This document shows positions 32,452-40,389 of a stretch of DNA of 64,000 nucleotides, one piece after another. The translations under genes were made by a program, and so were the position numbers. The first letter of the stretch is position 1; each line of letters starts with the position of its first letter. The notes beneath the pieces were generated by a model. That model was not told the DNA's origin. It did not search any database and saw nothing but the letters and a program-made list of their open reading frames with translations. Source of the stretch: Streptomyces chumphonensis (GTDB lineage: Bacteria; Actinomycetota; Actinomycetes; Streptomycetales; Streptomycetaceae); NCBI RefSeq assembly GCF_014779715.1, contig NZ_JACXYU010000014.1:1-64000 (forward strand), written 5' to 3'.

Positions 32452-34162
32452 AGGGCCGGGCGCCGTCGTCGGGGGGTACGCGCAGAGCCAGCAGGGCGAC
32501 GTCGTCCTCCTCGGCCGCCGGCCGCGACCGGCGCAGCAGCTCGTCGCAGAACGCGTCCAGCGGCAGGTGCGCGAGCTCGGCGGCGTGCCGGGTCAGCAGC
32601 GCCAGCCCCTCGTCGACCGGCAGGTCCCGGGCCTCGACCAGCCCGTCGGTGTAGAGCACGAGGGTGCTGCGCGGCGGCAGGTCGATGGCGGCCTCCTCCC
32701 GCTCGACCGGCAGTTCGGTGCCCAGCAGCAGCCCGCTGCCCTCCTCCAGCAGCCGGGCGCCGCCGGCTCCGTCCAGCAGGAGCGGCGGCGGGTGCCCGGC
32801 GTTCGTCCAGCGCAGCCGCCAGCCGCCGTCCGGGCCCGCCGGAGTCAGCCGGGCGAAGACGAGCGTCGCCGTCTCGGCCTCGCTGATGTGCACCAGCGAG
32901 CGGTCCAGCCGGTCGACGGTCACACTCGGCCCGTCGGCCTCCTGCCAGGCGAAGGCCCGCAGCATGTTCCGCACCTGCGCCATGCACGCGGCGGCCTGGA
33001 GGTCGTGGCCCAGGATGTCGCCGATCACCAGCGCCGTGGCGCCGTCCGGCAGCCGGAAGGCGTCGTACCAGTCCCCACCGACGCGCGAGGCCTGCGGCGC
33101 CGCCCGGTACCGGCACTCCATCTCCAGCCCCGGCACGTCCGGCGGACGCGGCAGCAGGTGCCGCTGCATCGTCTCGGACACCCGCTGCTGACCGGCGTAG
33201 AGCTGCGCGTTGTCCACGGCCAGCCCGGCGCGGCGGGAGATGTCGTCGACCAGGGCCAGCTCGGCGGCGTCGTAGGGCTTCGGGTTGTCCGTGCGGGCGA
33301 GCGTCAGCGCACCGTGCACCCGGCGCGGCCCCGGCAGCGGCGCGATGATCGCCGAGCGCATCCCGATCAGGTCGAAGAGGTCGTGCTGCACCGCCGCGAC
33401 ACCCGAGTCCGGCGGGCCGACGTAGTCGTCCCGGCTCACGAAGAGTGAGGCCGTGGCACCCCGCAGCACCCGCGACAGCGGCCTGCGGGACGTCTCCAGC
33501 AGCGGCGGCATCGGACCCGCCAGCTCGGCCACCTCCACGTGCCGCCCGTTCTCCATGTGCACGACGGCCACCCGCTGGAGGCTTCCCGTCTCACTCAGCA
33601 GATCCACCACCGCCCAGTCCGCCAAACGGGGGACGACCAGCCGCACCAGCCGCCGCAGCCCCTCCTGGAGGTCCAGCGTGGAGGTCAGCACCGCCGTCGT
33701 CTCGGAGACCAGCGCCAGCCGGTCCGCCAGGTCCGCCAGCGCGGCGACATGGTCGGGCGGAGCCGGATCGTTCCCCAGGGCGGTGGACGCCCGCTCGTAG
33801 AACGCGACGGCGGCCCCCTCCCGCGACCCCGCGAACAGGTACGGCATGATCATTCCCGCGACGGGCAGCAGCCCCCCGTCCCCACGCTGGAACCACTGGT
33901 GGTCGAACTGCTCGGTGTGCCCGGCCAGGAACGCCCGCATCAGCGGGCACTGCGACCGTGGCAGCGGCTCTCCGGCCGGACCCCGGTGCAGCAGGTCGTG
34001 CGCGTCGCGCCCGATCATCTCCCGTCCCGTACGGCCCAGCAGCTCCCGTGCCCGCCGGTTCACCGCGACGACCCGCCCCCGGGCGTCCTGCACGGTCACC
34101 CCGGCCACCAGTCCGGTCAGCACATGGTGGATGTAGACGTCCTCAGCGGTACGCCACGCCAC
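32450..34162 (-). CDS. PAS-GAF-SpoIIE (PP2C) serine phosphatase
   Basis: 570 residues from the GTG at 34162, chosen for GGAGGAGGG 7 nt upstream; the frame is open to 34669 but overlaps another gene. A PAS domain lies at about 10-125 (VTVQDARGRVVAVNRRARELLG), a GAF domain at about 150-325, and a SpoIIE-type PP2C domain at about 345-565. PP2C motifs are GGDWYDAFRLPDG, VIGDILGHDLQAA, TNAGHPPPLLL and LVLYTDGLVEAR. Such proteins dephosphorylate anti-sigma antagonists in response to signals. No RsbW or STAS partner is adjacent, so the target is unknown. Confidence 0.9.
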   Translation of the reverse strand: MAWRTAEDVYIHHVLTGLVAGVTVQDARGRVVAVNRRARELLGRTGREMIGRDAHDLLHRGPAGEPLPRSQCPLMRAFLAGHTEQFDHQWFQRGDGGLLPVAGMIMPYLFAGSREGAAVAFYERASTALGNDPAPPDHVAALADLADRLALVSETTAVLTSTLDLQEGLRRLVRLVVPRLADWAVVDLLSETGSLQRVAVVHMENGRHVEVAELAGPMPPLLETSRRPLSRVLRGATASLFVSRDDYVGPPDSGVAAVQHDLFDLIGMRSAIIAPLPGPRRVHGALTLARTDNPKPYDAAELALVDDISRRAGLAVDNAQLYAGQQRVSETMQRHLLPRPPDVPGLEMECRYRAAPQASRVGGDWYDAFRLPDGATALVIGDILGHDLQAAACMAQVRNMLRAFAWQEADGPSVTVDRLDRSLVHISEAETATLVFARLTPAGPDGGWRLRWTNAGHPPPLLLDGAGGARLLEEGSGLLLGTELPVEREEAAIDLPPRSTLVLYTDGLVEARDLPVDEGLALLTRHAAELAHLPLDAFCDELLRRSRPAAEEDDVALLALRVPPDDGARP

Positions 34163-34194
34163 GGCAGGCCCTCCTCCGCACGTCTGCCCTGCCT

Positions 34195-34701
34195 TCAGTC
34201 TCCCGGCTCCCCCGCCCCCTCGCGCGCCCGGTCGCGCGCACGGGGCACGTCGCGGCCGCAGCGCCCCGCGACACCCGCACCGGCCCGGTGCACCGCCCAC
34301 AGCACCGCGTGCAGCAGCGCCGTGTGCACCATGCGGCCGTCCGGCGAGGGCGGTGTGTGCCAGCTCAGCGGCCACGTCCCACCCGCCAGCGCGGGCACCC
34401 CGACATAGCTGCTGCGCGGGTCGCGGGAGGTGCCCCCGCTCGTCAGCAGCTCCGCCCCGGCGGGCCAGCGCCGCCGCGCCTCGCTGCCGGGGGCGATGAG
34501 GAAGTACACCGCCCGCTCCCCGTCCCGCTCCAGGATCACCGGGCCGGGATCGCCCCCGGTCAGCTCGGCGAACCGCAGGGCGATGTGCCGCCCCTGCGGG
34601 CCCCGCACCCGGACGGCGTCGAAGTAGACCCCCGCCAGACGCAACTGCACTCCGAGCAGCGGCACCCACGGGACGTTCGGATCACGCATTTCCCTGTTCA
34701 C
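34195..34701 (-). CDS. hypothetical protein beside XRE/DUF397 locus
   Basis: 168 residues from the GTG at 34701 (ATG at 34689 is an alternative). The sequence GGDPGPVILERDGERAVYFLIAPGSEA and GGTWPLSWHTPP resembles a Streptomyces family often seen beside XRE regulators, but no function is known. It has no signal peptide or transmembrane helix. It diverges from the XRE gene across 123 bp and lies upstream of the PP2C gene on the same strand, so it may be co-regulated with either. Confidence 0.6.
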   Translation of the reverse strand: MNREMRDPNVPWVPLLGVQLRLAGVYFDAVRVRGPQGRHIALRFAELTGGDPGPVILERDGERAVYFLIAPGSEARRRWPAGAELLTSGGTSRDPRSSYVGVPALAGGTWPLSWHTPPSPDGRMVHTALLHAVLWAVHRAGAGVAGRCGRDVPRARDRAREGAGEPGD

Positions 34702-34824
34702 GGGACCACTGTCAGCGCGGTCACCTACTTTATGTAACGAAGTGAACTCGACGAGTCACCGACTGTCGAGCCTGCTCGAACGCGGGTTGTGGCGTGTTGA
34801 GCCATGTTGAAAGGGGAGAACACC

Positions 34825-35667
34825 ATGGCCACCGAAGAACAGCGGGAGTCAGCCTCCGGTACACGCCGGGCCATCGCGGATCTGGTGCGCTCGGCACGCG
34901 AGGAGAAGGGGTGGTCCCAGGAGGAGCTCGGCCAGCGCATCGGCTACACGGCGGCGGCCATCAGCAAGCTGGAGACGTGCAAGGACGGCGTCACCATGAA
35001 GATGCTCGCCCTCCTCGACCGAGAACTCTTCGACGGCCGCCAGGTCTTGTCGAAGCTGGGTCCGCACCTGGAAGCCGACCGCTACCCACCCCACTTCAAG
35101 GACTACGCGCTCCTCGAACAGACCGCTCTGAGCGTGGCTGCCTACGAGAACATGGTGGTTGACGGTCTCCTACAGACCGAGGAGTATGCGCGCGCTGTAC
35201 TTGAGTGCGGCTACCCGCCCCTTGAGGTCGACGAGATCGATCATTTGACGCAGGCACGAATGGACCGGAAGTCGACGCTCAGTCGCAGGACTCCAGTCCC
35301 ATTGATCGAGGTGGTCATGGACGAGTCCGTGATTCAACGCCAGGTCGGTGACCGCAGGTGTATGTACCAGCAGATGCAGCACCTGGCTGAGGTCTCTGAG
35401 GCACCCAACGTCACCGTCCAGATCACTCCGCTGGACAGAGGATCACGCCGCTCGCACGCTGGCCTGCCCGGACCCATGCACATCGTGGTCACGCCGCAGC
35501 ACCGGCAATTCGTACACCTCGAAGTGCAGCACCACAGTCGGCTCATCACGACCCCGGACCGCGTAACGGAGTTGGTTCAGCGCTATGCGATGATCCGCGC
35601 ACAAGCTCTCAGCCCTGACCAATCGCTGGAGCTGATTCGGAAATCCGCGGAGGAGTGGAAGCAGTGA
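34825..35667 (+). CDS. XRE-family regulator with DUF5753 domain
   Basis: 280 residues from the ATG at 34825, preceded by AAAGGGGAG; seven upstream codons (34804) are excluded. The helix-turn-helix is at about 30-50 (WSQEELGQRIGYTAAAISKLE). The rest is the DUF5753-type domain, with MHIVVTPQHRQFVHLEVQ near the end. In Streptomyces these regulators pair with DUF397 proteins and several affect development or antibiotic production. Base composition is visibly lower in GC than its neighbours from about 35100 to 35660. The stop overlaps the DUF397 start by 4 nt. Confidence 0.88.
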   Translation: MATEEQRESASGTRRAIADLVRSAREEKGWSQEELGQRIGYTAAAISKLETCKDGVTMKMLALLDRELFDGRQVLSKLGPHLEADRYPPHFKDYALLEQTALSVAAYENMVVDGLLQTEEYARAVLECGYPPLEVDEIDHLTQARMDRKSTLSRRTPVPLIEVVMDESVIQRQVGDRRCMYQQMQHLAEVSEAPNVTVQITPLDRGSRRSHAGLPGPMHIVVTPQHRQFVHLEVQHHSRLITTPDRVTELVQRYAMIRAQALSPDQSLELIRKSAEEWKQ

Positions 35668-35846
35668 TCGACTTGCACTGGTTCAAATCCAGCTACAGCG
35701 ACTCCAGCGGCGGGGCATGCGTGGAGGTGGCGGCCTGCTCCCGCGCGACCGTGCACGTGCGGGATTCGAAGCAGACCGGGCGGGGCACGTTGAGCTTCCC
35801 GTCCGACGCGTGGTCGGCGTTCCTGGTGGACGTCGCGAAGGCGTGA
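35664..35846 (+). CDS. DUF397 protein
   Basis: 60 residues from a GTG overlapping the XRE stop. The family signature is complete: LHWFKSSYSDSSGGACVEVA, then VHVRDSKQTGRGTLSFPSDAWSAF (positions about 30-53). DUF397 proteins are small partners encoded next to XRE regulators and are thought to antagonise or modulate them. Its stop in turn overlaps the start of the phosphatase gene by 4 nt, so all three are translationally coupled. Confidence 0.88.
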   Translation: MIDLHWFKSSYSDSSGGACVEVAACSRATVHVRDSKQTGRGTLSFPSDAWSAFLVDVAKA

Positions 35847-36295
35847 GCGGGTCCACGGGTCTGTGGGAGCCGGACGCGGCGGGGGTGCTGCGGTTGCCGT
35901 CCGGCGTCCTGCTGAGGGGGCGGGCGCTGCGGAACGGACTCCCCGAGGGGCCGTCTCCTGACTTCGGGCTGTACCTGCTCGGCGAGGAGCCGCCGCCCAC
36001 ACCGTGGGAGGCCGCCTGGGTGCGGTGGCCCGACTTCCGGCTGCCGAAGGACCCGCGCGGCGCGCGGGAGCGGTTCGCCGAGGCACTGGTACGGGCGGCG
36101 TCGGAACGGGTGGAGGTCGCGTGCGGGGGCGGCGTCGGCCGGACGGGCACGGCGCTGGCCTGCATGGCCGTGCTGGACGGCGTCCCGGCGGACGGTGCCG
36201 TGGCCTACGTCCGCCGCCGCTACCACCGGAGGGCCGTCGAGACGCCCTGGCAGCGCCGTTTCGTCCGTCGCTTCGGGCGGGACCGCGTCGGCTGA
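35843..36295 (+). CDS. PTP-superfamily cysteine phosphatase coupled to DUF397
   Basis: 150 residues from a GTG overlapping the DUF397 stop. The phosphatase P-loop CX5R is CGGGVGRTG with C94 and R100. A WPD loop (W62-P63-D64, in AWVRWPDFRLPKD) supplies the general acid, so both catalytic elements of the protein tyrosine/dual-specificity fold are visible. At 150 residues it is a compact, cytoplasmic enzyme. The substrate is unknown. The unbroken 4-nt overlaps suggest it works with the XRE/DUF397 pair, perhaps on one of them or on a common target; that is inference. Confidence 0.8.
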   Translation: MSGSTGLWEPDAAGVLRLPSGVLLRGRALRNGLPEGPSPDFGLYLLGEEPPPTPWEAAWVRWPDFRLPKDPRGARERFAEALVRAASERVEVACGGGVGRTGTALACMAVLDGVPADGAVAYVRRRYHRRAVETPWQRRFVRRFGRDRVG

Positions 36296-36385
36296 CGGTC
36301 GGGCCTCGCAGGGCGCGCCGAGCAACTACGGAGCACCTACACGCGTGTTGGATGGTGGAAGATCCACACGCAAGGGAGGCGACGC

Positions 36386-37318
36386 GTGGTGAGCGCAGAC
36401 GTACGACCGGCCCGCCGGGCCGTCATGGCGATGGGTGCGGGGACGGTCCTGGCCGCCGGGCTGGCGTCGGCCTCGGACGGCACCGCGCGGGCGGAGGCGC
36501 CGGGCGGCGGCGAGGGCGTCGTGCGGGAGTTGCGGCGGCTGGAGCGGGAGCACACCGCGCGGCTCGGGGTGTTCGCCCGCGACCTGGCCACCGGCAGGAC
36601 CGTGGTGCACCGGGCCCACGAGCGCTTCCCGATGTGCTCGGTCTTCAAGACGCTCGCCGCCGCCGCGATCCTGCGGGACCTTGACCGCGACGGGGAGTTC
36701 CTGGCGCGGCGGATCCGCTACCGCCTGGAGTACGTGGAGGCGTCGGGGTACGCCCCCGTCACCAGCAGGGCGGAGAACGTGTCGGGCGGGATGACGGTCG
36801 AGGCGCTGTGCGCCGCCGCCGTCAGCGAGAGCGACAACGGCGCGGCGAACCTGCTCCTGCGTGAGCTGGGCGGCCCCACGGCCGTGACCCGCTTCAGCCG
36901 CTCGCTCGGCGACCGCACGACACGCCTGGACCGCTGGGAGCCGGAGCTGAACTCGGCGGAGCCGTGGCGCGTCACCGACACCACCAGCCCGCGCGCGATC
37001 GGCCGGACGTACGCGCGCCTCGTCGTGGGCGACGCGCTCACGCGGGGCGACCGCGAACGGCTGACGGGCTGGCTGGTGGCCAACACCACCAACGGCGCGC
37101 GCTTCGGGGCGGGGCTGCCGGACGACTGGGTGCTGGCGGACAAGACGGGCGGGGGCAGCGACTACGGGGTGGCCAACGACGTCGGCGTCGTCCGGCCGCC
37201 GGGGAGGCCGCCGATCGTCATGGCCGTGCTGACGACCAAGCCGACGCTGCCGGAGGGGCCGAACGACAACGCCCTGGTGGCGAAGACGGCCGCGCTGCTG
37301 GCCGACGTCCTCGGCTGA
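36386..37318 (+). CDS. class A beta-lactamase
   Basis: 310 residues; GTG codons at 36386 and 36389 both follow AAGGGAGG. The N-terminus RPARRAVMAMGAGTVLAAG looks like a twin-arginine signal peptide. All class A elements are present: S-V-F-K (S85, K88), SDN in SESDNGAANLLL, the omega-loop WEPELN with the general-base Glu, and KTG in DKTGGGSDYGVAND. It should hydrolyse penicillins in the periplasm or medium. No blaR/ampR regulator is adjacent. Such chromosomal enzymes are common in Streptomyces. Confidence 0.94.
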   Translation: MVSADVRPARRAVMAMGAGTVLAAGLASASDGTARAEAPGGGEGVVRELRRLEREHTARLGVFARDLATGRTVVHRAHERFPMCSVFKTLAAAAILRDLDRDGEFLARRIRYRLEYVEASGYAPVTSRAENVSGGMTVEALCAAAVSESDNGAANLLLRELGGPTAVTRFSRSLGDRTTRLDRWEPELNSAEPWRVTDTTSPRAIGRTYARLVVGDALTRGDRERLTGWLVANTTNGARFGAGLPDDWVLADKTGGGSDYGVANDVGVVRPPGRPPIVMAVLTTKPTLPEGPNDNALVAKTAALLADVLG

Positions 37319-37359
37319 GGGGATCGGCCGAGGACACCGACCGAGGGCATCGGCGGCCG

Positions 37360-37950
37360 TCACTCGCGCGGGAAGCGGTCCGTTTCGAGGACGAGGCCGA
37401 GGTCGGTCTGGGTGAGGTCGATGGGCTCACCGAAGTCGGCGATGAGCTCGGTGCGGTACGCGCCGTCCTTGGGGTGGGTGTAGAGGTGGCAGCGGCCGAC
37501 GTAGGGGTCGGCGATGAGGTAGACCGGCACCTCGGCGGCCGCGTACGCCCGCAGCTTCACCCCGTAGTCGTTGACCCCGGTGCCCTTGGAGATGACCTCC
37601 AGCACGAACTCCAGGTCCTCCGGCGCCAGCCGCCCCTTGGCGTCGGCCTCGGCCCCCTCCCTGACCTTCGTCAGGTCGGGGGCGAAGCCGTTCAGGTGCC
37701 CGGGGAAGTCGAAACGGACATCGGAATCGATGCTCTCATCGTCACCGAAGTGTTCGACCAGTTGAAGGTGCACCCTGCTGATGATCTTCCAGTGGATGCG
37801 GCGCTGCGGCGACATGTGGACTGTCCCCTCGACAATTTCGACCTTGTAGCCCTCGGGGACGGGCAGCAGTTGATCGAACAGCGCATCCAGCGTCAGCTCT
37901 TCTGCGTCGTCGTCGGCCATCTCGATCCTGTCAGCCAGTTCGACGGTCAC
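37360..37950 (-). CDS. Uma2-family (PD-(D/E)XK fold) protein
   Basis: 196 residues from the GTG at 37950, preceded by GGAG; the open frame to 38049 is likely noncoding. Uma2 (DUF820) features include EGYKVEIVEGTVHMSP near the start, FAPDLTKV, LEFVLEVISKGTGVNDYGVK and LRAYAAAEVPVYLIADP. The fold is that of PD-(D/E)XK nucleases, but no activity is established for this family and many copies occur per Streptomyces genome. It is convergent with the beta-lactamase gene. No toxin-antitoxin partner is seen. Confidence 0.85.
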   Translation of the reverse strand: MTVELADRIEMADDDAEELTLDALFDQLLPVPEGYKVEIVEGTVHMSPQRRIHWKIISRVHLQLVEHFGDDESIDSDVRFDFPGHLNGFAPDLTKVREGAEADAKGRLAPEDLEFVLEVISKGTGVNDYGVKLRAYAAAEVPVYLIADPYVGRCHLYTHPKDGAYRTELIADFGEPIDLTQTDLGLVLETDRFPRE

Positions 37951-38045
37951 GGTGCCGCTCCCTCCCCGCCGCGCCACACAGCGCAGCCGCACGGTCAACG
38001 ATACGCACGGGCGACAGGACACGGGGGTGGTCGACGGACGACGGG

Positions 38046-38861
38046 TCACCCGCCCGGCGGACGCCGGGAGGTGACCACGGTGGCGGGCGGGTCCGCCGAG
38101 TGGTGCACACGCGGCAGCAGCCCGCTCCCGGCGAGGACGGCGACCGCCGCCGCGCTCTGGCGTTCACCGGTCTCGACCAGGAGCCGGCCGCCGGGGGCCA
38201 GCCAGCCGGCCGCCTCGGCGGCGACCCGGCGCAGGACCTCCAGCCCGTCCCCGCCGCCGTCGAGTGCGGCGCGCGGCTCGTGGAGCCGGGCCTCGGGCGG
38301 CAGCAGCGCCACCTCGCCGGTGGGGACGTAGGGCACGTTGGCCGTCAGGAGCTCGATACGGCCACGCAGCGCGGGCGGGAGGGGTGCGAAGAGGTCGCCC
38401 TCGTGGACGGTTCCGCCGTAGGGGGCGAGGTTGCGGCGGGCGCAGCGGACGGCGGCGGGGTCGACATCGGCGGCGTGCAGCTCGGCCGGGGCGAGGGCGT
38501 CGGCGAGCGCGGCGGCGACGGCGCCCGAGCCGCAGCACAGGTCGACGACGACGTCCGCCCGGCGGTTCCCGGCCAGCGCCCGCCGGACGAGGTGTTCGGT
38601 GCGGCGGCGGGGCACGAAGACGCCGGGTTCGAGGGCGATGCGCAGTCCGCAGAAGGCGGCGTGGCCGAGGACGTGTTCGAGCGGCTCACCGGCGACGCGC
38701 CGCTCCACCATGCGGGCGAGGCCGGACGGCCCCTCGGCCGTGGCGAGCAGCAGGCGGGCCTCGTCCTCGGCGAAGACGCACCCGGCGGCGCGGAGTCGGG
38801 CGACGAGCGGCCCGGGAAGAGGGCCGGACAGGGGTGGTACGGCTGGTTCGGAGATGCGCAC
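38046..38861 (-). CDS. PrmC/HemK-like N5-glutamine methyltransferase
   Basis: 271 residues from a GTG at 38861. A PrmC-type N-terminal helical domain is followed by a SAM-binding fold with VVDLCCGSGAVAAALAD (motif I). The catalytic tetrapeptide, usually NPPY, reads NVPY in LLTANVPYVPTGEVALLPPE. PrmC methylates the GGQ glutamine of release factors. This looks like a paralogue: it stands alone, away from prfA, and has the altered motif, so its substrate may differ. A 12-bp palindrome abuts its Shine-Dalgarno sequence. Confidence 0.82.
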   Translation of the reverse strand: MRISEPAVPPLSGPLPGPLVARLRAAGCVFAEDEARLLLATAEGPSGLARMVERRVAGEPLEHVLGHAAFCGLRIALEPGVFVPRRRTEHLVRRALAGNRRADVVVDLCCGSGAVAAALADALAPAELHAADVDPAAVRCARRNLAPYGGTVHEGDLFAPLPPALRGRIELLTANVPYVPTGEVALLPPEARLHEPRAALDGGGDGLEVLRRVAAEAAGWLAPGGRLLVETGERQSAAAVAVLAGSGLLPRVHHSADPPATVVTSRRPPGG

Positions 38862-38870
38862 GGCGTGCCT

Positions 38871-38882
38871 TTCGGTACCGAA
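38871..38882. promoter_or_regulatory. TTCGGTACCGAA palindrome at the PrmC-like ribosome-binding site
   Basis: A perfect 12-bp palindrome lies 10 nt before the GTG of the PrmC-like gene and ends beside its AAAGG Shine-Dalgarno. It may be an operator or, in RNA, a hairpin that hides the ribosome site. Neither is proven. Confidence 0.35.
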
Positions 38883-39072
38883 GGGCGCTCACGCGGTCGC
38901 GTTCCTACGCGGGGTGAGGTGAGAGCGCCCGGCCTGCAACGGCGTTGATGGGTCCCACCTCCTCAGTCCCTCGTCCTGCTCCGTGATCCGGACAGCGTAC
39001 CGCCACGTGTCGCGCCGCCGACGGGACCCCGGCGATGACTAGCGTCCTTCGGGGACGACGCCGGAGGACGCG

Positions 39073-40389
39073 ATGCAGCAGGATGACACGCCGTCAGGGC
39101 GAGGCGCGACGCGGTACGACCCGAAGGGCGTGCCGGGCACGCGGCTGCGGGAGCGGCTGCGGGAGCCTCCGCCGGGCCCGGCGCGTCCGGGGTTCTGGCG
39201 CAGCCCGGTGCGCGGGGTGCGGTTCACCTCGGTGCTGGGCGCGGTGCTGCTGGTCGGCGTGCCGGTGCTGTTCGTGACGGGGCTGCTGTCGTACGCGGCG
39301 TACAACCCCGATCTGCGGGGCAACGACACCACACCGGACCGGGGGTGGCTGGGCTTCTACCTGTTCGCCTGGCCCACCGACCCGCACTGGCTGTACCGGC
39401 TCACGCAGGGGGTGCACGTCACCCTCGGCATCGTGCTGGTGCCGGTGCTGCTGGCCAAGCTGTGGTCGGTGGTGCCGAAGCTGTTCGTGTGGCCGCCGCT
39501 CCGGTCGGCGGCGCACGCGCTGGAGCGGCTGTCGCTGCTGTTCCTCGTCGGCGGTGTGCTGTTCGTCTTCGCGACCGGCATCCTCAACGTGCAGCTGGAG
39601 TACATCTTCCCGGGCTCGTTCTACCCGCTGCACTTCTACGGCTCGTGGGTGTTCATCGCCGCGTTCGTCGTGCACATCGCCACGCGTGTGCCGGTGATGG
39701 TGCGGGCCCTGCGGGGACGACGGCACACCGGGGACGAGGACGGGCTGGCCTCCCCCGCACCGGCGGCTCCGACGATCTCCCGGCGCGGCGCGCTGGGCGT
39801 CGTCGGGGCCGGTTCGCTGCTGCTGTTCGTGACGACGGCGGGGCAGAGCATCGGCGGCTCCCTGCGCGGGACGGCCCTGTTCGCCCCGCACGGCCAGGAC
39901 CCGGGGCCGGGGCCGAACGGCTTCCAGGTCAACAAGACGCCCGCCGCCGTCGGCATCCGGCCCGAGGAACTCGGCGACGACTGGCGGCTGGTGGTGCGGG
40001 CCGGTGGGCGGGAACGGGTGTTCACGCGGGCGCAGCTCCTCGCGCTGCCGCAGGACGAGGCGGCGCTGCCCATCGCCTGCGTGGAGGGCTGGTCCACCGG
40101 TGACCAGCTGTGGAGCGGGGTGCGGCTCGCCCGGCTGGGCGCGCTGGTCGGCGGGACCGCAGGGGAGGACGAGGGCGTGTTCGTCGAGTCGGTGCAGAGC
40201 CGTGGAGCCTTCCGCTCGGCGGCCCTGCGCGACAACCAGGTCGGCGACCGGCGGTCGCTGCTCGCCCTGCGGGTCAACGGCGCCGACCTCTCCCCCGACC
40301 ACGGCTACCCGGCGCGGGTGATCGTCCCGGCGGCGCCGGGGGTGCACAACACCAAGTGGGTCACGCGGCTGACGTTCGGAGCGGTCTGA
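39073..40389 (+). CDS. cytochrome b561-like / sulfite oxidase-type molybdoprotein fusion
   Basis: 438 residues. Four helices (about 52-75, 112-132, 152-174, 188-210) carry H115, H187 and H201, suitable as haem b ligands. Then comes SRRGALGVVGAGSLLLF (R237, R238), a twin-arginine motif directly before a fifth helix. Residues 265-438 form a molybdopterin domain of the sulfite-oxidase/YedY type, with IACVEGWS (C337) as the likely Mo ligand. With an inside N-terminus, the RR motif falls on the cytoplasmic side and the Mo domain outside, so Sec would insert helices 1-4 and Tat helix 5. The substrate is unknown. The stop overlaps the next ATG. Confidence 0.85.
   Translation: MQQDDTPSGRGATRYDPKGVPGTRLRERLREPPPGPARPGFWRSPVRGVRFTSVLGAVLLVGVPVLFVTGLLSYAAYNPDLRGNDTTPDRGWLGFYLFAWPTDPHWLYRLTQGVHVTLGIVLVPVLLAKLWSVVPKLFVWPPLRSAAHALERLSLLFLVGGVLFVFATGILNVQLEYIFPGSFYPLHFYGSWVFIAAFVVHIATRVPVMVRALRGRRHTGDEDGLASPAPAAPTISRRGALGVVGAGSLLLFVTTAGQSIGGSLRGTALFAPHGQDPGPGPNGFQVNKTPAAVGIRPEELGDDWRLVVRAGGRERVFTRAQLLALPQDEAALPIACVEGWSTGDQLWSGVRLARLGALVGGTAGEDEGVFVESVQSRGAFRSAALRDNQVGDRRSLLALRVNGADLSPDHGYPARVIVPAAPGVHNTKWVTRLTFGAV

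Noticed and set aside
34825..36295. Prophage or restriction-type defence island around the XRE gene
   Set aside because: No integrase, phage structural gene, nuclease or methyltransferase partner is present; the XRE/DUF397 pair is an ordinary Streptomyces regulator type.
36386..37318. Beta-lactamase as recently acquired resistance
   Set aside because: No mobile element or repeat flanks it and its GC-rich codon use matches its neighbours; it looks like a resident gene.
37360..37950. Uma2 protein as a toxin or defence nuclease
   Set aside because: No antitoxin or defence neighbour; Uma2 genes are common singletons in this group.
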